Shown here: in pieces, positions 54,838 to 62,809 of the stretch
How the letters are laid out: each line of letters opens with the position of its first letter
How positions within the stretch are numbered: position 1 is the stretch's first letter
Assembly: GCA_036397035.1 (NCBI GenBank)
Contig: DASWJS010000020.1
Span: 1 to 64,000 of the forward strand
From: DASWJS01 sp036397035
Lineage (GTDB): Bacteria; Actinomycetota; AC-67
Length of the DNA stretch: 64,000 nucleotides
Direction: 5' to 3'
Made by a program: the position numbers and the translations under genes
Notes under the pieces: model-generated
The model's input: only the letters and a program-made list of their open reading frames with translations
Told to the model about the DNA's origin: nothing
Database searches by the model: none

Positions 54838-57345
54838 ATGTCCGGCATCCCCGCCCTGATCCAGCGCGTCCAGGACGAGCGGCGCGCGTTCCGCGCGCGC
54901 CTCGACGAGGGGCTGGGCGGACTCGACCACGCGCGCGAGACGTCGGCTGCGATGGACGCGGTGCTCGCGGACCTGTGGGCGGAGGCGTCGGGCGGCGACG
55001 CCGAGCGGGGCGTCGCGCTCGTTGCGCTCGGCGGGTACGGGCGCGGAGAGCTGTCGCCGCAGTCCGACGTCGACCTGATGATCCTGCACGACGGCAAGCA
55101 CGACGTCGAGCGAAGCAAGCAGGTCTTCTACGCGCTCTGGGACGCGGGCCTGAAGGTTGGCCACGCGACCCGCTCGCTGAAGGACTGCCTGCGCCTGGCC
55201 AGGGAGAACCTCGAAGCCGAGACCTCCTTCCTCATCACCCGCCGAATCGCCGGCGACGCCGCGCTGCACGAGCGCTTCGCAGACGAGGCGCTTCGCGCGA
55301 CCCGCAAGCGCGGCAGGCGCTTCGTGGAGGACGTTCGGGCGATGGTGCGCGCGCGCCACGCGGCGAGCGGATCGGCCACCTCGCAGCTCGAGCCGAATCT
55401 CAAGGAGGGTGCCGGCGGCTTGCGCGACCTGCACGCGCTCGCGTGGTTCGAGGTCGTCGACGAGCGCGCCCAAGCGCTGATCGATCCGGCCGTGCGAGCG
55501 GCGCTCGACGAGGCGGGCGAGCTTCTGCTGCGCGTGCGCGCGCGGCTGCACTACCTGGAGGACCGCCCGACCGACGTCCTGCGGTTCGAGCACCAGCGCC
55601 CGATCGCGCTCGCGATGGGCTACGTGGACGGCGAGCGGCCGGCGGAGGACGTGTTCATGCGTGCGGTGTTCAGCGCGGCCCGCGCCGTCGAGCACAGCAC
55701 GGCGGCGATGCTCGCCGACTTGATGAGCGGCGACGACAAGGTTCGGACCGGGGGCGAGCCGTTCGCCGTCGCGGCCGGCCGCGTGGTGGTCGCGACCGAA
55801 CCCGACCTCCGCGCCGAGCCCGAGCGGGCGCTGCAGTTGTTCGCGATGGGCGCGCCGCCGGGAGCGCAGGCGCTGTCCTGGCTCGCCCGCGCGCTGGAAG
55901 GAGTCGAGGCGCTCCCGTGGACCGACGCCGTCCGGGACGCGTTCTTCGGCCTGCTGCGCGCCGGCCATCCCCACGTGCTGGAGACGCTCGACCACGCGGG
56001 GGTGCTGGCGCGCCTGCTCCCCGAATGGGACGCGGTTCGTTGCCAGCCGCAGCGCAACGTGTACCACCGCTACACGGTGGACGCGCACCTGTTCACGACG
56101 GTCGTGAACGCCGGCGCGCTCGGGGCGAGCACCGAGGACCCGCTCCTCCGCGACGTCGCCGACGACGTAGGCGATCGCGACTTGCTGTTGCTCGCCGCGC
56201 TGTTGCACGACGTGGGCAAGGGGACCGAGGAGGACCACTCCGCGCGCGGCGCGCGCATCGCGCGATCCGTGGCGCAGCGGATGCGGCTCGACCCGGTCCG
56301 CACGGCGACGCTGGTCTGGCTGGTCGAGAACCACCTGGTGCTGGTCGACGCCGCGACGCGGCGCGACCTCGGCGACGAGAACTTGGTCGTCGAGGTTGCG
56401 GAGCGCATCGGCGACGCCGCGCGCGCGCGGCTGCTGTTCCTGCTCTCGGTCGCCGACGGGCGCGCGACCGGACCGACCGCGTGGTCGGCGTGGAAGGCCG
56501 CGCTCGTCGCCGAGCTGTTCACCAAGGTGCTCGCGGTGCTCGAGCGCGGCTCGCTGGTGTCGCGGGACGCCACCGAGCTGGCGAGGCTCCGGGTCTCGGA
56601 GGTCCGGCGCGGGCTCGCGCGCTACCCGGCCGAGGACGTCGAGCGTCACCTCGCCGGGATGCCGCGGGCGTACGTCCTTGCCTTCCCCGCCCAGGCGATG
56701 ATCCGCCACTTCGCCCTGACGGCCGGCCTGCTCACCGCCGAGGGCGCGGTGCGGACGCATCGCGCGCCGACCGAAGATCCCGGCATCACGGAGCTGACGA
56801 TCGTCGTGCCCGACCGTCCGGGCATCGTCGCGCGCGCCGCCGGCGTGCTCGCGCTCAACGGCGTGAGCGTGGTCGACGCGCAGATGTTCACCCGTCACGA
56901 CGGCGTCGCGCTCCAGATCTTCCGCTGCACCGGCGCTTTCGAGCCGCTGGTCGAGGCCGAGCGATGGGACCGCGTCGAGCGCGACCTCGAGCGGGCCTTC
57001 CTCGGGCGGCTCTCGATCGACGCGCGCCTGGCCGAGCGGCGCGAGACCTACGAAACCGGCGTCCGCAAGGCGCCCGCGGTCGCGCCCAAGGTCGTGATCG
57101 ACAACGCAGCCAGCGACTTCCTCACCGTGGTGGAGGTGCACGCGCCCGACCGCGTCGGGCTGCTCTACGACATCGCCTCGGCCCTGACCGAGATGGGGCT
57201 CGACATCCAGACGGCGAAGATCGCGACCTACGGGGAGGACGTCGTGGACGTGTTCTACCTGCGCGACCTCGAAGGGCAGAAGGTCACCGATCGCGAGCAC
57301 TTGGCCGAGATCGAGCGAGCGGTCCTGCACCGGCTCGGTCGCTGA
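54838..57345 (+). CDS. glnD: [Protein-PII] uridylyltransferase
   Basis: GlnD senses glutamine and adds or removes UMP (or AMP in Actinobacteria) on PII. The 835-residue protein has the nucleotidyltransferase motif LGGYGRGELSPQSDVDLMI, the GlnD-specific helical domain with GAGGLRDLHALAWF, an HD phosphohydrolase domain with LLHDVGKGTEEDHS, and two C-terminal ACT domains (about 640-715 and 755-830). These match full-length GlnD. No glnB or amtB is adjacent, so it is not in the usual amtB-glnK-glnD operon. Confidence 0.96.
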   Translation: MSGIPALIQRVQDERRAFRARLDEGLGGLDHARETSAAMDAVLADLWAEASGGDAERGVALVALGGYGRGELSPQSDVDLMILHDGKHDVERSKQVFYALWDAGLKVGHATRSLKDCLRLARENLEAETSFLITRRIAGDAALHERFADEALRATRKRGRRFVEDVRAMVRARHAASGSATSQLEPNLKEGAGGLRDLHALAWFEVVDERAQALIDPAVRAALDEAGELLLRVRARLHYLEDRPTDVLRFEHQRPIALAMGYVDGERPAEDVFMRAVFSAARAVEHSTAAMLADLMSGDDKVRTGGEPFAVAAGRVVVATEPDLRAEPERALQLFAMGAPPGAQALSWLARALEGVEALPWTDAVRDAFFGLLRAGHPHVLETLDHAGVLARLLPEWDAVRCQPQRNVYHRYTVDAHLFTTVVNAGALGASTEDPLLRDVADDVGDRDLLLLAALLHDVGKGTEEDHSARGARIARSVAQRMRLDPVRTATLVWLVENHLVLVDAATRRDLGDENLVVEVAERIGDAARARLLFLLSVADGRATGPTAWSAWKAALVAELFTKVLAVLERGSLVSRDATELARLRVSEVRRGLARYPAEDVERHLAGMPRAYVLAFPAQAMIRHFALTAGLLTAEGAVRTHRAPTEDPGITELTIVVPDRPGIVARAAGVLALNGVSVVDAQMFTRHDGVALQIFRCTGAFEPLVEAERWDRVERDLERAFLGRLSIDARLAERRETYETGVRKAPAVAPKVVIDNAASDFLTVVEVHAPDRVGLLYDIASALTEMGLDIQTAKIATYGEDVVDVFYLRDLEGQKVTDREHLAEIERAVLHRLGR

Positions 57346-57416
57346 CGCGTCGCGACGTCGCCGAGGCTCCCTCGGTGGTCGCGTGAGCCGCGCGCGCGGC
57401 CCCCAATACTCGCCCC

Positions 57417-58538
57417 ATGCTTCGGAGTGCCGCGCGCGCGGCCGTTCTCGCTCTGCTGCTCTCGGCCTGCCCCGCGCAGACGCCGGTCATTCAGCCTACG
57501 CCGACCGCGGAGCCAAGCCCGACGGAGACGGTGACCGCCAAGCCAAAACGGAAGGATCCGAAGGCCAAGCTGGCCGTCTACTCGACCGGATCCTCGATCC
57601 TGCTCTACGACGTCAAGAAGGACTCGCTGAGCACCGCCGCATCGGGCCAGGGCCTCGAGCAGCCCAAGTTTCTGACGAAGGGGGTCATCACGTTCGTCCA
57701 GCGCTCGTCGCAGACCTCGCGCGCGTCGCTGGTCCGGCTCGACCTGCGCTCGGGCGCGCAGGAGCGGCTCTTCGAGGATGCCGACGGGATCTACGCCTAC
57801 GAGCTGAACCCCGCGCGCGACACCGTCTGCTACGTATCGGTCGACCGCCACGGCTTCCCGCACATTCGCTTCCGCTCATTGGTCGGAGAGCGCTCGCTCT
57901 ACACCGCGGGCAGCCTCGCGCGCGCGCTCGGGAGGGGGAGCACCCCCTCGGACCAGCTCGCCGTCGAATGGTCCTCCGACGGCAGCTTCGTGCTCGTCGT
58001 GTTCACCCCCGCCGACGGCGACGCCGGCCGCGACGTCGCGGAGGATCAAAGCCAGTTCCAGATCCGGCGGGCGAGCGGCTCGAGCTCCTACGCCGCGGAC
58101 CCCGGCGACGAGCCGACGATGGGCGCGTGGACGCCGGACGGAAAGCGCGTGTACTTCCGGACCACGCGGGGCGCCCGCGTGTGGATCGCGCGGACGGGCG
58201 CCGTCGAATCGGTCAACGGCGGCGCGACGTGGTTCAACCCCTGGATCGCGCCGGACGGCCGCTCGCTGGCCTACGACACGGGAGAAGACTCGGCCCGCGT
58301 GCAGGTCAAGGTGCTGGATCTGCGCTCGGGCGCGACGCGTACGATCGAGCCTTCCGGCCGCTTCCATCCGGTCTTCGAACGGACCGGCGTCGTGTGGGTG
58401 CAGGAGGTGGTGCGGTGCAGGAACTGCCTGGGCGGCACGCGGCGGACCGCGAACGTCTACCGCGTGAACCTCGCCAACGGCAACACCAAGGAGATCGCGC
58501 TCGGGTCGCTGGCCGGCATCGACGTGTTCTACGCCTGA
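57417..58538 (+). CDS. Exported TolB-like beta-propeller protein
   Basis: This 373-residue protein has a lipoprotein-like signal (AVLALLLSACPAQ) and a Pro/Thr-rich tether. A propeller follows, built of strands such as LVRLDLRSGAQERLFE, QLAVEWSSDGSFVLVVF, MGAWTPDGKRVYFRT and PWIAPDGRSLAYDT, which match WD40-like PD40/TolB repeats. It probably binds a protein or glycan at the cell surface; no partner is evident. AATACT lies 6 nt before the ATG, so transcription may be leaderless. It converges on the M23 peptidase gene. Confidence 0.8.
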   Translation: MLRSAARAAVLALLLSACPAQTPVIQPTPTAEPSPTETVTAKPKRKDPKAKLAVYSTGSSILLYDVKKDSLSTAASGQGLEQPKFLTKGVITFVQRSSQTSRASLVRLDLRSGAQERLFEDADGIYAYELNPARDTVCYVSVDRHGFPHIRFRSLVGERSLYTAGSLARALGRGSTPSDQLAVEWSSDGSFVLVVFTPADGDAGRDVAEDQSQFQIRRASGSSSYAADPGDEPTMGAWTPDGKRVYFRTTRGARVWIARTGAVESVNGGATWFNPWIAPDGRSLAYDTGEDSARVQVKVLDLRSGATRTIEPSGRFHPVFERTGVVWVQEVVRCRNCLGGTRRTANVYRVNLANGNTKEIALGSLAGIDVFYA

Positions 58539-58542
58539 GCTG

Positions 58543-59730
58543 CTACGGCAGGTAATCCATCGGGTTGCGGTGCTGGGTGTTGACCCGCACCTCGAAGTGC
58601 AGGTGGTCGCCCGTCGCGTTCCCGGTCGCGCCGCACGCGCCGATCCGCGTGTGCTGGCCGACGCTCGCGCCGCGACCGACGTAGAAGCGGGACATGTGTG
58701 CGTAGAGCGTGGTGTAGCCGCCGCCGTGGTCGATGATGACCATGTTGCCGTAGCCGCCGCCGTATTCGGCCGCGATCACCCTGCCGGCTTTCGACGCGCC
58801 GATGCCGTCCCCGGTGCTGCAGTCGATGTCGATGCCGGTGTGGAAGCCCCCCCAGCGAGGACCGTAGGGGGAGGTGATCGGGCCGCGGATCGGCCAGGCG
58901 AAGCCGTGCGCGCCGGAGCCGCCGGTGTTCACCGATCCCGACCGGGAATAGATGATCGACTCGATCCGGCGCTGCTCGGCTTGCAGCGCGGCGATCTCGT
59001 TCCGGAAGCCCTGGGCCTGGGTCGAGAGCTTCGCGTGCGCCGCTCGCTGGACGGCGACCAGCTCGCGGACGCTCTGGACGCGCTCTCTGATCACCGCGGC
59101 CTGCGCGCTGGCTTCCCGGCGCTGCACCGCGAGCGCGGCCATGGTCCGGCGCGCCTCGTCCTTGTATCGCTGGATGTCCTCCAGCACGCGCTGGTCGAAG
59201 GAGGCGACGTAGCCGAGGAACCCCGCCTTGTCCACGTAGTCGTCGAGGGACGTGACCCCGTAGGAAACGCTGGAAACCTGCGTCGGGTTGCCCATGTACA
59301 GCGCCCGCGCCCGCTGCTCGATGACGCGCTGGCGCATCTCGGTCTTGCGACGGAGCGCCGCGAGGGTGTGCTCCTCGGTGGCGATCAGCACGCGCACGCG
59401 GGTCAGGCGCTCACGCGCGGCGGCGAGGTCCGCCTGCTCGGCGTTGAGCCGTGCCGTGATCGATGCGAGGACCGAGAGCACCGCCTCGTCGTCCTGGACG
59501 ATGGAGGTGAGCCGCGCCTTCGCCGCCGCGATCTCGCGCCGAGTTTGCTCGAGCCGGCTGTCGACCGCCCGAGCGGGCACGCCAGCCAGCAGGGAGAGAG
59601 CGATCGCGAGCGTCGCCGCGCGCGTCCACAGCCTCCGCCGGCCCCTCAGACGTCCTCCCCCAGGTCGATGATCTGCCCTTCGGCGTCCTTCGTACCAAAC
59701 CGAGGGGCCCGGGGCAAAGCCCCGCGTCAC
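58543..59730 (-). CDS. M23 peptidase with coiled coil (EnvC/NlpD-like)
   Basis: This 395-residue exported protein has a signal-like helix (AATLAIALSLLAGVPARA) and a long coiled coil (about 57-265). The C-terminal LytM/M23 domain has GFHTGIDIDCSTGD and HLHFEVRVN, the zinc-site motifs HxxxD and HxH. It cleaves peptidoglycan cross-bridges or activates an amidase; all zinc ligands are present, so it is probably active. The start is uncertain: GTG 59730 leaves about 37 residues before the hydrophobic helix, longer than usual, but no better start codon is visible. Confidence 0.87.
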   Translation of the reverse strand: MTRGFAPGPSVWYEGRRRADHRPGGGRLRGRRRLWTRAATLAIALSLLAGVPARAVDSRLEQTRREIAAAKARLTSIVQDDEAVLSVLASITARLNAEQADLAAARERLTRVRVLIATEEHTLAALRRKTEMRQRVIEQRARALYMGNPTQVSSVSYGVTSLDDYVDKAGFLGYVASFDQRVLEDIQRYKDEARRTMAALAVQRREASAQAAVIRERVQSVRELVAVQRAAHAKLSTQAQGFRNEIAALQAEQRRIESIIYSRSGSVNTGGSGAHGFAWPIRGPITSPYGPRWGGFHTGIDIDCSTGDGIGASKAGRVIAAEYGGGYGNMVIIDHGGGYTTLYAHMSRFYVGRGASVGQHTRIGACGATGNATGDHLHFEVRVNTQHRNPMDYLP

Positions 59731-59757
59731 GGGAGTGGTTCGCGGCCGCGATGCGAC

Positions 59758-59763
59758 TATCCT
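59758..59763 (+). promoter_or_regulatory. Putative -10 box for leaderless gene at 59772
   Basis: TATCCT ends 8 nt before the GTG at 59772. This spacing supports that GTG over the ATG at 59751, which lies upstream of the box. Confidence 0.4.
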
Positions 59764-59771
59764 GTCGCTGC

Positions 59772-60428
59772 GTGAATCGCCACGACGATCTGGCGGGCGC
59801 CGTCGCGGACGTCGTCGGCGGCCTCTGCTATGCGTTGCTGCGCGTGTACCAGGTCACGGCCGCCGGGACGGCCGGTGCTCCGACGGTCGGGCTGGCGGAA
59901 CGGCAGGCCAGCTTCGCGGACGACGAGTACGCGCGATACGTGCGTTTGCGGTCCCACCTGGACTCCCTCACCTCCGATCCGGAGGCCGCGCTGGAGGCGT
60001 TCCGGCCGGCGGTCGACGCTTTCTACGGTGCGGCGGCCGCGGACGACTGGACCCTTGCGCAGGTGTTCCACTACGTGGGGGACACGATCACGACCGATTT
60101 CGCCGACATCCTCACCTCGCGCCTCCCCGAACCGACTGCGTCGGCGGTGCGCGACGCGCTGACGGGCCGCACCGAGCAGGAGGAGTTCGCCCTGGACCAG
60201 ATCAGGTCCGCCCTCAAGGACGGTCGCGACGCGCAGCAGTCGATCAGACGCCACACGGCGGTGTTGGTCGGCGAGGCGCTCAACCGGTTCCGGGACGCGC
60301 TGCTGGCGTCGAACCGTCTCGAGACGGTGCTCGGAGGAGACGCGGCCGTGAAAGAGGTCGTGCTGGAGCTGCTGGGCCGTCATCGCGAGCGGCTCGAGCA
60401 CCTCGGCATCGACACGGTCGACGACTAA
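59772..60428 (+). CDS. Ferritin-like/FMN-hydrolase-type helical protein of unknown function
   Basis: This 218-residue helical protein has no signal peptide. Segments such as GGLCYALLRVYQVTAAGTAGAP, ARYVRLRSHLDSLTSDPE and DPEAALEAFRPAVDAFYGAA resemble the long helices of ferritin-like tRNA-modifying or PaaA-type hydroxylase proteins. The metal-binding Glu/His pattern (ExxH) is not obvious, so I make no functional claim. GTG 59772 is chosen for its -10 box; ATG 59751 would add seven residues. Confidence 0.6.
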   Translation: MNRHDDLAGAVADVVGGLCYALLRVYQVTAAGTAGAPTVGLAERQASFADDEYARYVRLRSHLDSLTSDPEAALEAFRPAVDAFYGAAAADDWTLAQVFHYVGDTITTDFADILTSRLPEPTASAVRDALTGRTEQEEFALDQIRSALKDGRDAQQSIRRHTAVLVGEALNRFRDALLASNRLETVLGGDAAVKEVVLELLGRHRERLEHLGIDTVDD

Positions 60429-60441
60429 GGCCGCGCGCGGC

Positions 60442-61254
60442 TCAGTACTGCCGGTAAGCAGCCGGTTTCCGGCGCTCTTCGAGCACGCGGTTGATGCTCC
60501 ATGCGGCCAGGACGATCAGCGCTATCGCCAGCAGGGAGAGCAGGAAGCGGATGAAGGTGCTGTCGAGTCCGGCTGCGCGAGACTGCGCCTCGGGGCCGAT
60601 CGCGACCCCGGCGCCGTCAGAGCTGCTCTCGCCCGACGAGTCGGCGACGAACGTCCCACCGCCCGAGCCGGAGCCCGAACCGGATCCAGATCCAGATCCA
60701 GAGCCCGAACCGTATCCCGAGCCGGAGTCGCCTCGCGTGACCTTCGCTCCTGCGACGGTCGAATCCGAACCGAGGCCGCCGGAACCCCCACTCGAGCCGC
60801 CGCCCGAGCCGCCGCCGGTTCCGCTCGTGCCCGTTCCCGTCGTTACGCCGCCTCCGGACCCGGAGCCGCCACCCCCGGTTCCCCCCGATCCACCGCCGGA
60901 CCCCGAACCACCGGACCCCGAACCACCGGAGCCGCCGGAGCCGCCCGAGCCGGAGCCAGGATCGGTGACGCCCGACCCCCCGCCGGACGAGCCCCCGCCG
61001 GATCCTCCGCCGCTGATCGCGGTCGGGTTGTTGATGCCTCCGGATGCGTCGTCAAAGGTGTCGCGGGTCGTGTGCCCGAGCCAAAGGACGGCGGCGACGA
61101 TGACTGCGAAGATCAAGCCTAGGAGCACGGCGTACTCCGGGCTCGAGGCTCCTCGCTCGGATATGAAGGTCCATCGGGAGCGCGACGGGCGGCGGCTGCG
61201 AGGTCTCATTCGTTGGCTCAGCGGCAGTATCCACGTCACGCCGGACTGGGTCAA
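60442..61254 (-). CDS. Flp-pilin-like N-terminus joined to Gly/Ser-rich spacer and C-terminal membrane helix
   Basis: This 270-residue protein has a basic N-terminus, then ERGASSPEYAVLLGLIFAV, which resembles the prepilin segment of Flp/Fap or TadE proteins (conserved Glu before a hydrophobic helix). About 130 residues of almost pure Gly/Ser/Thr follow (about 72-205). The protein ends with a hydrophobic helix (FIRFLLSLLAIALIVLAAW) and a basic tail. TTG 61254 lies 6 nt after TACATT on this strand (leaderless style); an in-frame ATG at 61209 is an alternative. No other tad/flp genes are in the window. It might form a surface tether. Confidence 0.65.
   Translation of the reverse strand: MTQSGVTWILPLSQRMRPRSRRPSRSRWTFISERGASSPEYAVLLGLIFAVIVAAVLWLGHTTRDTFDDASGGINNPTAISGGGSGGGSSGGGSGVTDPGSGSGGSGGSGGSGSGGSGSGGGSGGTGGGGSGSGGGVTTGTGTSGTGGGSGGGSSGGSGGLGSDSTVAGAKVTRGDSGSGYGSGSGSGSGSGSGSGSGGGTFVADSSGESSSDGAGVAIGPEAQSRAAGLDSTFIRFLLSLLAIALIVLAAWSINRVLEERRKPAAYRQY
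60655..61010. repeat. Low-complexity Gly/Ser-coding tract
   Basis: Short imperfect direct repeats (for example GATCCA and CCGGAN units on the + strand) encode the Gly/Ser spacer of the minus-strand protein. They probably vary in length between strains. The units lack the regular spacers of a CRISPR array. Confidence 0.7.
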
Positions 61255-61344
61255 TCGTCCAATGTAGCGGTTCGTGCGGATTGAAAACTATGGTCGGAGT
61301 ATCTAGTGCCCTACCTCGGCGTATACGCCCCCAAGGTGGCCTGG

Positions 61345-61374
61345 TTGACAGCACTACGCTCAAGATTCTAAACT
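61345..61374 (+). promoter_or_regulatory. Sigma-70-type promoter of hsp20
   Basis: TTGACA (61345-61350) and TAAACT (61369-61374) are 18 bases apart, about 70 bases before the hsp20 ATG. This is the only perfect -35 hexamer I found. A GC-rich inverted repeat (about 61400-61420) lies between promoter and gene and may affect the 5' leader. Confidence 0.6.
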
Positions 61375-61444
61375 ACTGCCGCTCATATAAGCAGCGCCCC
61401 GGGGCCTCCCCAGCCCTGGGGAGAAACTGAGGAGGTGGAGAGAC

Positions 61445-61900
61445 ATGACTCGTCTCGTTCGGTGGTCGCCGGTCCGTGACTTCGCCGGGATGAGGGCCGA
61501 GATCGACCGCATGTTCGGCGAGTTCGGCTCGCTCGCGCCGGACACCCAAGTGACGCGCTGGACGCCGGCCATGGACGTCGCCGAGGCCGAAGACGGCTTC
61601 ACGCTGACGCTCGATCTGCCGGGTCTTCGCTCGGAGGACGTGGACGTGAACCTCGACCGGAACGTGCTCACCGTCACCGGCGAGCGCTCCTTCGAAGAGG
61701 AGAAGGAAGGCACGTCCTACCATCGCGTGGAGCGCAGCTACGGGAAGTTCCAGCGGTCCCTCACGCTGCCACGCGACGTGGAGGCGGACGGGATCGAGGC
61801 CGCGTTCGACAACGGGGTCTTGACCATCTCGATCCCGAAGGCGGCCACGGCGAAGCCGCGCAAGATCGAAGTGGGCGCTTCGCGTTCGATCGACGTCTAG
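61445..61900 (+). CDS. Hsp20/alpha-crystallin small heat-shock protein
   Basis: This 151-residue holdase chaperone prevents aggregation of unfolded proteins. The alpha-crystallin domain (about 40-140) runs from PAMDVAEAEDGFTLTLDLPG through NVLTVTGERSFEEEKEG and ends FDNGVLTISIPKA, containing the conserved GVLTI motif. GAGGAGGTGGAGAG precedes the ATG. Its stop overlaps the 3' end of the methyltransferase gene on the other strand by 4 bases. Confidence 0.95.
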   Translation: MTRLVRWSPVRDFAGMRAEIDRMFGEFGSLAPDTQVTRWTPAMDVAEAEDGFTLTLDLPGLRSEDVDVNLDRNVLTVTGERSFEEEKEGTSYHRVERSYGKFQRSLTLPRDVEADGIEAAFDNGVLTISIPKAATAKPRKIEVGASRSIDV

Positions 61901-62763
61901 GAAGCACCGCGCGCGCTGAGCGACTCGAGGATGGATCCGCGCCCCACCACGCGCCCGATCCATTCCAGAGGTCGCTCCAGCGCGCGCGTCCCTCTTCCCC
62001 ATGACGCCATCGGGTAGCGATCGGGATCGCCCTTTCCGGTGACGACAAGCTCGAGCGGACGCAGCGCCGACCGCACGATCACTTCCCGGAGGCTGCGCGC
62101 GTCGAAGCCGATCACATGGTCGGGGGGCCAGAGCCCGCACGCGAACTTGTCCCGCCGGTAGCGCCCTCGCGCCCGGTGCACCAGGTTGTAGGCGGCGTTG
62201 ACCAGCGCGCGCGAGTTCGGCACCGCGATCGCCGCGACCCCGTTCGGCCGCAGGATCCGCGCGACCTCGGTCAGCAGCCCAACCGGGTCGGGCACGTGCT
62301 CCAGCACGTGCGTGAGCGAGACCGCGTCGAACGTTTCGTCTGCGAAGCCCGCTTGTTCGAGCGTACCGAGCCGCACCGGAACGCCCAGCGTGTCGCGCGC
62401 GAACGCAACGGCGCGCGCGCTCACGTCCACGCCCTCGACCTCCCATCCCGCGTCTCGCGCCGCCGCGAGCTGGAAACCGGTTCCGGTCCCCACGTCGAGG
62501 AACCGGCCCTTCGCGCCGGCGGCCTGCTCGATCCAGCCGAGCCGGTGCCGGGCTGCACGCCTGGCGCCGCGGTTCCAGGCGTCTTCGTCCGGCCGCGGCT
62601 CGGCCGAGGCGTAGTAGACCTCGTCGTAATGTGACCCGGCGACCTGGTCCGGCGAGGGCATCGGATCGACGAAGTACGCGCCGCAGTCGCGGCATCGCGC
62701 GTAGACGTACGGGTGCGGACGGGCGACGGGGTCCGACGGGGAACCGCAGATCGGGCAGTGCAC
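61897..62763 (-). CDS. Class I SAM-dependent methyltransferase with N-terminal zinc ribbon
   Basis: This protein (288 aa from this start) begins with a zinc-ribbon-like pair (CPICGSP...CRDCGAYFVDP). The SAM-binding Rossmann domain follows: FLDVGTGTGFQL (motif I), VEGVDVSARAV (acidic loop end), SLTHVLEHVPDP (motif IV) and LRPNGVAAIAVPN. The combination is common in enzymes that modify sugars or lipids, but no substrate can be named. The GTG at 62763 is chosen as the start of the zinc ribbon; an in-frame TTG at 62799 is the alternative. It is 46 bases after the propeller gene on the same strand. Confidence 0.82.
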   Translation of the reverse strand: MHCPICGSPSDPVARPHPYVYARCRDCGAYFVDPMPSPDQVAGSHYDEVYYASAEPRPDEDAWNRGARRAARHRLGWIEQAAGAKGRFLDVGTGTGFQLAAARDAGWEVEGVDVSARAVAFARDTLGVPVRLGTLEQAGFADETFDAVSLTHVLEHVPDPVGLLTEVARILRPNGVAAIAVPNSRALVNAAYNLVHRARGRYRRDKFACGLWPPDHVIGFDARSLREVIVRSALRPLELVVTGKGDPDRYPMASWGRGTRALERPLEWIGRVVGRGSILESLSARGAS

Positions 62764-62809
62764 GCCCGGGATGGTCGCCGGGTCTCCGGCGCCGGTCAAG
62801 ACCGGCGCG

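Noticed and set aside
54823..57330. 835-codon minus-strand frame opposite glnD
   Set aside because: Pure antisense shadow; glnD has all its motifs on the + strand.
60655..61010. Short direct repeats that could suggest a CRISPR array
   Set aside because: Units are 6-9 bases, imperfect and in coding register for Gly/Ser, without unique spacers or cas genes.
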